Of a stretch of DNA of 5,950 nucleotides, positions 1 to 4,194 are shown one piece after another (position 1 is the stretch's first letter; every line of letters starts with the position of its first letter). Where the stretch lies: NCBI GenBank assembly GCA_029785625.1, contig JAFLZI010000029.1, positions 1-5,950 on the forward strand, written 5' to 3'. The stretch is from Nitrososphaerota archaeon. Its GTDB lineage: Archaea > Thermoproteota > Nitrososphaeria > Nitrososphaerales > UBA183. The position numbers were made by a program, and so were the translations under genes. The notes under the pieces were generated by a model. That model was not told the origin of the DNA, did no database searches, and saw only the letters and a program-made list of their open reading frames with translations.

Positions 1-1064
1 TCCAGGGCGAGATCTCGGACTCTTACCTCGCCAGCATCGAGGGGCACCTCAAGGAGCTGGAGCTCGGGGAGGGGACGCTGATCAGCGCCGAGCTGGGAGA
101 GGGGAACAAGGGCACGGGCTACGCCCTGTGCAGGCAGCCCGAGGACAGGAAGGAGGGGAGGAGGCTCTTCGGGAGGAAGACGGGCCAGTTCACCTTCACG
201 CTCAACACCAACGACCAGACCGGGCCCGAGATGATGGCCGAGCTGAGGGACCGTGGGATAAACGGGCTGGCCAACACCCTCGCCCAGTCCTCCGATCACC
301 TGCTGGGCTTTTTCGTCTCTCTCCGGAACGAGCTCGCGTTCTACGTAGCTTGCATGAACCTGAGGGACCAGCTCGCCGCGAGGGGCGAGCCGGTCTGCTT
401 CCCGACCCCCGCGGAGAGGGGCAGGCGGTCGCGCGCCTTCAAGGGTCTCTACGACCCCTGCCTCGCCCTTAGGCGGGACGAGAGGGTGGTGGGTAACGAC
501 CTCGAGGCGGAGGGCAAGGACCTGGTCGTGGTCACCGGGGCGAACAGGGGTGGCAAGTCGACCTTCCTCAGGAGCGTGGGCATCTCACAGCTCCTGATGC
601 AGGCGGGCGCCTTCGCCCCGGGGGAGTCTCTACATGCCGACATCTGCACAGGAGTCTTCACGCACTTCACCCGCGAGGAGGACTCCTCGATGAAGAGCGG
701 GAAGCTTGACGAGGAGCTAGGCAGGATGAGCAAGATCGTCGACAGTCTATCCCCTGACTGCATGGTCCTGTTCAACGAGTCCTTCGCCTCCACAAACGAG
801 AGGGAAGGCTCGGAGATCTCGAGGCAGATAGTCGCCGCCCTACTCGAGAGGAGGGTCGAGGTGTTCTTCGTAACCCACCAGTACGAGTTCGCCCACCTGC
901 TCTACGAGAAGGGGACGCCGAACGCCGCCTTCCTCCGCGCGCAGAGGCTCGAGAATGGGGAGCGAACCTTCAGGGTGCTGCCGGGAGAGCCGCTGCCGAC
1001 GAGCTACGGGGACGACCTCTACCACCGGATATTCCTGGCACAGGGTCCCGGCGCCAAGGGCTAG
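1..1064 (+). CDS. MutS-like DNA-binding ATPase, C-terminal part (5' end outside window)
   Basis: The open frame runs from the left edge (first complete codon at 3) to TAG at 1062-1064, giving 353 visible residues. The C-terminal half is a MutS domain V type ABC ATPase. The Walker A motif TGANRGGKST is at 534-563, where MutS proteins usually have TGPNMGGKST. A conserved block FTHFTREED...SMKSGKLDEEL follows. The Walker B/D-loop segment is MVLFNESFAST (762-794), and the switch segment is FFVTHQYEF. The Walker B aspartate is Asn (774-776), followed by the catalytic-type Glu (777-779). I recall NESFAST as usual in the short MutS-related family rather than in MutS1. No Smr nuclease domain follows, so it is not a typical MutS2. 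The family is presumed to couple ATP hydrolysis to recognition of unusual DNA structures, but its substrate is not evident here. The gene ends about 45 nt before the TATA box of the fluoride unit and is probably transcribed separately. Confidence 0.9.
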   Translation, partial: QGEISDSYLASIEGHLKELELGEGTLISAELGEGNKGTGYALCRQPEDRKEGRRLFGRKTGQFTFTLNTNDQTGPEMMAELRDRGINGLANTLAQSSDHLLGFFVSLRNELAFYVACMNLRDQLAARGEPVCFPTPAERGRRSRAFKGLYDPCLALRRDERVVGNDLEAEGKDLVVVTGANRGGKSTFLRSVGISQLLMQAGAFAPGESLHADICTGVFTHFTREEDSSMKSGKLDEELGRMSKIVDSLSPDCMVLFNESFASTNEREGSEISRQIVAALLERRVEVFFVTHQYEFAHLLYEKGTPNAAFLRAQRLENGERTFRVLPGEPLPTSYGDDLYHRIFLAQGPGAKG

Positions 1065-1103
1065 GATGGGGTCGTCCCAGTAGGCCCGAACCCCTGGCCC
1101 TTC

Positions 1104-1116
1104 GAAAAGCTTAAAG
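1104..1116 (+). promoter_or_regulatory. Archaeal BRE/TATA promoter for the fluoride unit
   Basis: A purine-rich stretch (GAAAA, 1104-1108) precedes GCTTAAAG at 1109-1116, which resembles an archaeal TATA box. The usual 25-27 nt spacing puts the transcription start near 1138. That is the first base of the riboswitch P1 stem, so the aptamer would begin almost at the 5' end of the mRNA. The box itself is only a moderate match; the spacing is the stronger argument. Confidence 0.6.
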
Positions 1117-1138
1117 TCTCGACAGCGTCCAAAACCCT

Positions 1139-1197
1139 CGGCGGTGGGGCTCGCCATAACCGCTCGCAAACCCTTGTGAGCCGATAGCTCCTACCAG
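1139..1197 (+). promoter_or_regulatory. Fluoride riboswitch (crcB motif RNA)
   Basis: The whole aptamer can be read. P1 is GGCG (1140-1143) with CGCC (1152-1155). The connecting segment ATAACCG is at 1156-1162. P3 is an uninterrupted 8-bp hairpin, GCTCGCAA (1162-1169) with TTGTGAGC (1174-1181), and an ACCC loop. The 3' strand is CGATAGCTCCTACC (1182-1195). The pseudoknot pairs GGGGCT (1146-1151) with AGCTCC (1186-1191), six pairs with one G-U. This matches the bacterial crcB-motif layout (GGCGATG..GCC-CGCC-NAAAC-G-hairpin-TGATGGCC..CTAC) element for element. The next gene is a fluoride channel. Fluoride-bound forms of this class normally switch expression on. Confidence 0.95.
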
Positions 1198-1214
1198 ACA
1201 AATCAACAGCGAGC

Positions 1215-1222
1215 GGGAGTGA
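1215..1222 (+). promoter_or_regulatory. Shine-Dalgarno of crcB, able to pair with the riboswitch
   Basis: GGGAGTGA lies 6 nt before the GTG start at 1229 and fits the 16S rRNA 3' end. GGGAGT (1215-1220) can also pair with GCTCCT (1187-1192): six pairs, two of them G-U, across a 22-nt loop. The pseudoknot strand 1186-1191 is the same segment, so SD pairing and the ligand-bound fold exclude each other. Confidence 0.65.
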
Positions 1223-1228
1223 GAGAGC

Positions 1229-1609
1229 GTGAAGTATGACCTGGTCTACCTGGCCGTTGGGGCGGTCCTCGGTGCCTACGTCAGGTACCAGATCACCGGC
1301 GAGGGGTTCTTCATCGGGAGCCTCCCAATATCCGTCCTACTGGTCAACATTGCAGGGAGCTTCATCCTGGGGGCGAGCTCGACGGCCGTCTCAGGCCTCG
1401 GCTTGGACGGTCGCTACACGATATTCATCGGGATAGGCTTCTGCGGCTCCATGACCACGATGTCCTCGTTCGCCTTCGAGTCCGTCAACCTCATCGGGGT
1501 CGGGGAACTTGCCACGGCCGGGGCGGACATCGTGCTGAACGTCGGTGGCTCGCTCGGGGCAATAATTTTAGGAAGGGCGCTGGCCACCGTAGTGTTCGGA
1601 CTTGCATAG
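1229..1609 (+). CDS. crcB: Fluoride channel CrcB/Fluc
   Basis: This 126-residue membrane protein has four hydrophobic segments, the normal size for one Fluc subunit. Family signatures are GAYVRY (residues 15-20), LVNIAGSFILG (38-48, containing the conserved pore Asn40) and GFCGSMTTMSSF (70-81). The last matches the GFCGGLTTFSTF segment, whose two Thr help bind the central sodium. Fluc proteins form antiparallel dual-topology dimers with two pores that export fluoride, and a single gene suffices. Oddly, the first of the two pore-lining 'Phe box' residues is Met78, while the second, Phe81, is kept. GTG at 1229 was chosen because GGAGTGA lies 6 nt upstream and the protein starts directly before the first helix. 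The gene sits behind a fluoride riboswitch, and a DUF190 gene starts 13 nt after its stop, so fluoride-induced expression as a unit is likely. Confidence 0.96.
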   Translation: MKYDLVYLAVGAVLGAYVRYQITGEGFFIGSLPISVLLVNIAGSFILGASSTAVSGLGLDGRYTIFIGIGFCGSMTTMSSFAFESVNLIGVGELATAGADIVLNVGGSLGAIILGRALATVVFGLA

Positions 1610-1622
1610 CCCTGGTGACGAC

Positions 1623-1946
1623 TTGGCGAAGCCTCCCTCCAAGAGGATGGTCAAGCTCACGGTGGTGGTCAAGGCCAAGGACGCCTTCAAGGGCAAGCCC
1701 CTTGTCGACGTCCTCATCTCGCTCCTCATGGAGGCCGGGGTCTCGGGTGCGACCGTCACGCACGCGGCCCGGGGATACGGCGCGAGGGGGATCGCGAGGG
1801 CGGACGTCCTGGGACTCTCGGTGAACCTCCCTACGATAGTCGAGACCGTGAGCGATGCGGACCGGATCTCGAAGGTCCTCACCGAGGTCAAGAAGATGGT
1901 CGGGACCAACGGGCTGATAACCACATCGGAGGTCGACGTCTACTGA
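1623..1946 (+). CDS. DUF190 family protein
   Basis: The 107-residue product matches the DUF190 family (PF02641), small alpha/beta proteins with a PII-like ferredoxin fold. The recognisable core is KLTVVVKAKDAFKGKPL (11-27), then LLMEAGVSGATVTHAARGYG (34-53), and the C-terminal segment GLITTSEVDVY. Family members are commonly encoded beside crcB; the biochemical role is not established, and regulation of or partnership with the channel is only inferred. I prefer the TTG at 1623, which has GGTGA at 1614-1618 and follows the crcB stop by 13 nt. A TTG at 1602 would overlap crcB by 8 nt, and an ATG at 1647 would leave AGAGG directly against the start codon. No promoter is seen between the genes, so co-transcription with crcB from the riboswitch promoter is likely. 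The 3' end overlaps the convergent minus-strand gene by 7 bp. Confidence 0.92.
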   Translation: MAKPPSKRMVKLTVVVKAKDAFKGKPLVDVLISLLMEAGVSGATVTHAARGYGARGIARADVLGLSVNLPTIVETVSDADRISKVLTEVKKMVGTNGLITTSEVDVY

Positions 1947-2818
1947 CCTCCGAACCTGTCTAGCGTGCCCATCGACCTGTCTGCCACCCTCTCCGCCTCC
2001 AACCTGGAGAGTGACTCAAGCACCCTCTCCACGGCGGGGCGGCGCGAGTAGCTCTCGTCCTCGAGCGAGTCCCCGGTCTCCTCGAAGCTCACGCCGTGCA
2101 GCTTTGCCAAGGCGCACTCCGCGTAGTACCTCGCCTGGCTCTCAGGGTCGGGCTTCATCAGCCGCGCCTCCGGAGATCTGAGCGCCTCTGAGAGGCTGTC
2201 GTAGAGGTTCGACTCAGGGGACCACGAGAACACGCATGTCCCCGACCTGCCACCCGCGACCAGCCTCGCTGGGACTGGGAGCCAGCCGCGCCAACTAGCC
2301 CCGGTGGGCTCGACCACCCTCCCGGCTTCCACCGCCTTGCGCCACGAGGAAACGGCCAGCTCGTCCTCCCGCTCTTGCGAGTCGAGGAAACTGGAGAGCT
2401 TCCCTGCGACCGTGTCTCCGGGGAGGTCAGGCAGCTCCTCGAGGAACGCTCGCCAGAGCGAGACCGGCCATCCGTCTCCGCTGCAGACGCTCCCCTTGCC
2501 TGTGCGGACGAGGTCTTCACTCTTCACCCAGTGGACGACGCAGGGTATGCCTCCTGAGGGCTTCTCCCCAGGCTCCAAGACTCTCACCTTCAGGGTTGGG
2601 GAGGAGAGGTTGCTGGTGAACCTGCGGTAGCGCTCCGACCAGCTCCCGAAGCAGCGCCTGAGCGCCCGACCAGACCCGCCGGTCATGACCCCAATCCGAG
2701 ACATGATGGGTCTGGGGAACTCGTCGCCCGGGCGAAGGATTCCCGCCCAGCTCATCCTTGCACCGTGCGCGACGATCGGCTCCCCGTCCGCGCGCCCAGA
2801 CAGGTCGGAGGCTGTCAT
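1940..2818 (-). CDS. Unrecognised 292-residue soluble protein
   Basis: I do not recognise this protein. The frame stays open upstream to beyond 3331, but that extension is Arg/Pro/Gln-rich and looks like an out-of-frame reading. The ATG at 2818 overlaps the stop of the preceding small ORF as ATGA, which is why I chose it. Third codon positions are strongly G/C near the C-terminus, as in the neighbouring genes, supporting real coding. The product has about nine Trp and five Cys, no transmembrane segment and no signal peptide. Its C-terminal third is charged and probably helical (AVERVLESLSRLEAERVADR). No catalytic motif or nucleotide-binding loop is visible. It could be translationally coupled to the small membrane ORF, or be the main domain of a protein whose hydrophobic leader is now in another frame. 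An alternative start is ATG at 2842. Confidence 0.62.
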   Translation of the reverse strand: MTASDLSGRADGEPIVAHGARMSWAGILRPGDEFPRPIMSRIGVMTGGSGRALRRCFGSWSERYRRFTSNLSSPTLKVRVLEPGEKPSGGIPCVVHWVKSEDLVRTGKGSVCSGDGWPVSLWRAFLEELPDLPGDTVAGKLSSFLDSQEREDELAVSSWRKAVEAGRVVEPTGASWRGWLPVPARLVAGGRSGTCVFSWSPESNLYDSLSEALRSPEARLMKPDPESQARYYAECALAKLHGVSFEETGDSLEDESYSRRPAVERVLESLSRLEAERVADRSMGTLDRFGGQ

Positions 2819-2958
2819 CCGTCCATCCCATCCCGGAACCATCCCGCCGCGGTCTCCTCGTTGGGGTTGCCCTGCTTCTCCGCGCTGACGATGCCTCTCT
2901 CGGCCAGCCCGAAGGCGGCCGCAAGGAGCAGCATCAGAAGGGCCTTGAACTTCTCCAA
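2815..2958 (-). CDS. Small 47-residue protein with an N-terminal hydrophobic segment
   Basis: A TTG start at 2958 gives MEKFKALLMLLLAAAFGLAE, then a polar tail ending in FRDGMDG and TGA (2815-2817). The positive N-terminus followed by about 13 hydrophobic residues fits a signal peptide or a single membrane anchor. There is no typical lipobox or Ala-X-Ala site, apart from a weak candidate near IVSAEK. The stop overlaps the ATG of the next gene (ATGA, 2818-2815), an arrangement typical of translational coupling. Only a weak G-rich stretch (GACGGGA) precedes the TTG, and an in-frame TGA about 12 nt upstream excludes a longer form. Its family is unknown. It might instead be the detached leader of the downstream protein after a frameshift. 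Confidence 0.5.
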   Translation of the reverse strand: MEKFKALLMLLLAAAFGLAERGIVSAEKQGNPNEETAAGWFRDGMDG

Positions 2959-3039
2959 CGTCCCGTCTCATACGCCCTTCGCCCGTCTCCGCATTTGTCC
3001 TTTTGGATTGCGCGCAGTATGTCCCTGAGGACAAGAATT

Positions 3040-3318
3040 TCACTCCCAGACCGGGCCATACCGCCGACGAATCTCGTGACCCCTGCCACGGACCCGCGAA
3101 GTTCCGAAGGGAAGGGTCCCGTTGTAGGCGTGGTTGCTGCCCGGGAACGTGTAGGTCGCGCTGTTGTTCACTATCACGGAGGTGACGCTCCCGTGGGTGA
3201 CCACCCCGGTGTCGTGCGAGGGGCCGCCCATGACCGATGGCACGAAGAGGGAGAACGCCAGCACGAGCAGGCCGCCCGCCAGCGATCGCTAGCGTCGAAG
3301 CGGTCCCCGGCGGGTCAT
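3040..3318 (-). pseudogene. Probable broken secreted or membrane protein gene with in-frame TAG
   Basis: From ATG at 3318 the frame reads MTRRGPLRR, then TAG (3289-3291), then RSLAGGLLVLAFSLFVPSVM, and continues to TGA at 3040. Ignoring the TAG, the arginine-rich start plus the hydrophobic run would be a typical signal peptide or anchor of an approximately 92-codon reading frame. The following segment, VTHGSVTSVIVNNSATYTFP and onward, is Thr/Ser/Asn-rich and looks like an extracytoplasmic beta-rich protein. The last 20 residues become Arg-rich and less convincing, suggesting a frameshift or decay near 3110. A functional start downstream of the TAG would have to be GTG at 3264, inside the hydrophobic run and without an evident SD. 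No known family is recognised. A sequencing error at 3289-3291, or a true nonsense mutation, would explain it. Confidence 0.4.
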
Positions 3319-3442
3319 GGTTCTGCCGCACCGACTCAGCTTCACGGCGTCGGCAGGCAAGGGCGCAAAAGGATCACTTCTCTGGAACGATATGGGAAAC
3401 CGTCAATTCGGGTAAAGCTCACCTAGCGAAAGGGTGGTTGAG
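3319..3442. other. Intergenic stretch, no gene seen
   Basis: Between the initiator tRNA and the broken gene I see no plausible ORF or structured RNA. A short stretch resembling the tRNA 3' end lies at 3424-3437 (minus strand). The minus strand has only two TTT runs (near 3430 and 3414) that could help terminate tRNA transcription. Confidence 0.5.
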
Positions 3443-3456
3443 TAGCGAGGGGTGGA

Positions 3457-3477
3457 GTTTCAGGGGAGTCATCCCCC
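3457..3477 (-). other. tRNA intron 4 (T-loop, 59/60), 21 nt
   Basis: The central helix TTCA (3483-3480) with TGAA (3462-3459) is fully paired. Bulge 1 is AA|G (3479-3477) and bulge 2 is AC|T (3458-3456). The inner hairpin is GGGGA/TCCCC with a TGAC loop. Splicing restores the 7-nt T-loop TTCAAAT. The outer helix is the T-stem GGTGG/CCACC, which becomes continuous only once intron 3 is removed. Confidence 0.94.
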
Positions 3478-3484
3478 TTTGAAC

Positions 3485-3506
3485 TTGCGGACGGGCTGCG
3501 CCCGTT
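3485..3506 (-). other. tRNA intron 3 (T-stem, 52/53), 22 nt
   Basis: The central helix GCGG (3512-3509) with CCGC (3490-3487) is fully paired. Bulge 1 is TG|A (3508-3506) and bulge 2 is AA|G (3486-3484). The inner hairpin is ACGGGC/GCCCGT with a GCA loop. The cuts predicted by the BHB rule coincide exactly with those needed to rebuild the T-stem GGTGG. The outer helix is weak (one A-U and one G-U). Confidence 0.93.
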
Positions 3507-3521
3507 CACCGCTCTGCGGGT

Positions 3522-3542
3522 GTCCAAGCCCATTTCTGGACT
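3522..3542 (-). other. tRNA intron 2 (canonical position 37/38), 21 nt
   Basis: The outer helix is the anticodon stem GCGGG/CCCGC. The central helix is CTCA (3548-3545) with TTGG (3527-3524), containing one C-U mismatch. Bulge 1 is TA|A (3544-3542) and bulge 2 is AC|A (3523-3521). The inner helix GTCCA/TGGGC is capped by a GAAA tetraloop. This is the standard archaeal intron site, one base 3' of the anticodon. Confidence 0.93.
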
Positions 3543-3561
3543 TATGAGCCCGCCGGGATAA

Positions 3562-3583
3562 CGACCAGGCACTTTTGGTGCCT
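3562..3583 (-). other. tRNA intron 1 (D-loop, after G19), 22 nt
   Basis: Central helix: GCCA (3589-3586) with TGGU-type partner TGGT (3567-3564), four pairs with one G-U. Bulge 1 is GG|A (3585-3583) and bulge 2 is CG|T (3563-3561). The inner hairpin is GGCAC/GTGCC with a CAAAA loop. The outer helix is weak, A14 with T3560 near the D-stem. Splicing leaves the D-loop AGCCAGGTTA, with G18G19 and A21 in place. Confidence 0.87.
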
Positions 3584-3626
3584 CCTGGCTTCCCCACCTC
3601 GCTGAGACGGAGACTGATTTCTGACC

Positions 3627-3640
3627 CTTATATCCTTCTC
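3627..3640 (-). promoter_or_regulatory. BRE/TATA promoter of the initiator tRNA
   Basis: Minus strand: GAGAAG (BRE-like purines, 3640-3635) followed by GATATAAG (3634-3627). The box centre lies about 27 nt from tRNA base 1 (3603), so transcription should start at or just before the mature 5' end. This supports an expressed gene and an independent promoter downstream of the HD gene. Confidence 0.8.
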
Positions 3641-3653
3641 GGAAGGTGGAGCG

Positions 3654-4190
3654 TCACCCGAAGAGGACGAGCGACTCGGCGTCGCCGCCCACGGCCACGT
3701 CCACGTCCCTTTTGAGCTGCCTCAGCCTCTCGACGTCGTGGCCCTTCTTGACGAACCTCTTCTCCTCCTCCACGAACGGCCTCGCCCTGTCACCGTCGAG
3801 CATCTTGTCCGCGAAGCAGACGATCTTCTGCTCGAGCGTCCTGGGGACGTAGTCCCCCGCGGGGAAGCCCAGCGACGCAGCCTCCTCTGTAGAGATCCCC
3901 GCGCCCACGTGCTTCCTCACTATCTCGACGACCTCCTTGTCGACGCCTTCCTCCTCGAGGATGGCCGCCCCCACGTGCCCGTGGTCCACGAGCTGCGTCC
4001 TGCTCCTCCCTATGTCGTGGAGGAGCGCCGCCGAGACGGCCGCGCGTTCGTCCACCATGTTCCCCTGGGCCGCCGCCCTCCTGCAGAGGCGTAGGGAGAT
4101 GGCCGCGCAGGCGCGGCAGTGCTCGACTATCTTGTCGTTGCTGTGGTACTTCCTGTGCAGGGCAGACGCCTGCTCGGCGCTGGGGACCAT
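3654..4190 (-). CDS. HD-domain phosphohydrolase (archaeal HDIG family)
   Basis: The 178-residue protein carries the metal-binding set of the HD superfamily: His24 (VEHCRACA), His58-Asp59 in LLHDIGRS, His70/His72 (DHGHVGA), His94 (VRKHVGAG) and Asp128 (FADKML). The layout fits the short archaeal HDIG proteins (TIGR00295/COG1418-like). HD proteins hydrolyse phosphate esters of nucleotides or RNA using divalent metal; the substrate here cannot be told from sequence. The tail after residue 135 is highly charged. The ATG at 4190 lies 4 nt after the TFE stop, with GTGAG just upstream as a possible weak SD, so it should be co-expressed with TFE. It is the last gene of the operon; the initiator tRNA promoter follows within about 15 nt of its stop. 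Confidence 0.92.
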   Translation of the reverse strand: MVPSAEQASALHRKYHSNDKIVEHCRACAAISLRLCRRAAAQGNMVDERAAVSAALLHDIGRSRTQLVDHGHVGAAILEEEGVDKEVVEIVRKHVGAGISTEEAASLGFPAGDYVPRTLEQKIVCFADKMLDGDRARPFVEEEKRFVKKGHDVERLRQLKRDVDVAVGGDAESLVLFG

Positions 4191-4194
4191 CGGC

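Larger units (their letters stand above)
3443..3603 (-). tRNA. Initiator tRNA-Met(CAU) with four BHB introns
   Basis: The gene is 161 nt. Its exons are 3603-3584, 3561-3543, 3521-3507, 3484-3478 (7 nt) and 3456-3443. Joined, they give 75 nt with a perfect cloverleaf: acceptor AGCGAGG/CCTCGCT, T8, D-stem GGGA/TCCC, D-loop AGCCAGGTTA, anticodon stem GCGGG/CCCGC, loop CTCATAA (anticodon CAT), variable loop AGAGC, T-stem GGTGG/CCACC and T-loop TTCAAAT. A14, G15-C48, G18G19, A21, T33 and T54T55C56 are all present. The A1-U72 pair and three consecutive G-C pairs next to the anticodon loop are marks of archaeal initiator tRNA. A73 is present; CCA is not encoded. Every intron boundary lies between the second and third nucleotide of a 3-nt bulge next to a 4-bp (in one case imperfect) helix, as the archaeal splicing endonuclease requires. 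Confidence 0.96.

Noticed and set aside
2934..3059. Short minus-strand ORF of 41 codons (starting MARSGSEILVLRDILRAI)
   Set aside because: The peptide looks fairly natural, but third-position GC is mixed, there is no SD, it overlaps the 47-residue ORF by 25 nt and no family is recognised. It could be part of the decayed gene upstream.
2819..3331. N-terminal extension of the 292-residue gene, which would make a 463-residue protein
   Set aside because: The extra 170 residues are Arg/Pro/Gln-rich low-quality sequence typical of an out-of-frame reading. They overlap a better small ORF that ends in an ATGA junction with the chosen start.
3340..3385. Possible C/D box RNA on the minus strand (GTGATCC ... 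CTGA)
   Set aside because: The C box does not match RTGATGA, no C'/D' pair is convincing and no terminal stem is seen.
2758..3426. Plus-strand open frame of 222 codons
   Set aside because: Its composition (Arg, Pro, Gly, His rich) fits an antisense shadow, and it lies opposite better-supported minus-strand features including part of the tRNA flank.
3481..3603. Structured RNA of another type (SRP or RNase P RNA fragment) suggested by several hairpins
   Set aside because: None of the conserved SRP or RNase P cores is present. All the hairpins are accounted for as the inner stems of the four tRNA introns.
3634..3646. Inverted repeat CCTTC/GAAGG as a terminator of the HD operon
   Set aside because: Five pairs only, with no T-run after it, and it overlaps the BRE/TATA of the tRNA promoter.
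3646..3852. Plus-strand ORFs opposite the HD, TFE, Trm56 and HflX genes
   Set aside because: They mirror strongly supported conserved genes on the minus strand and have no recognisable domains.
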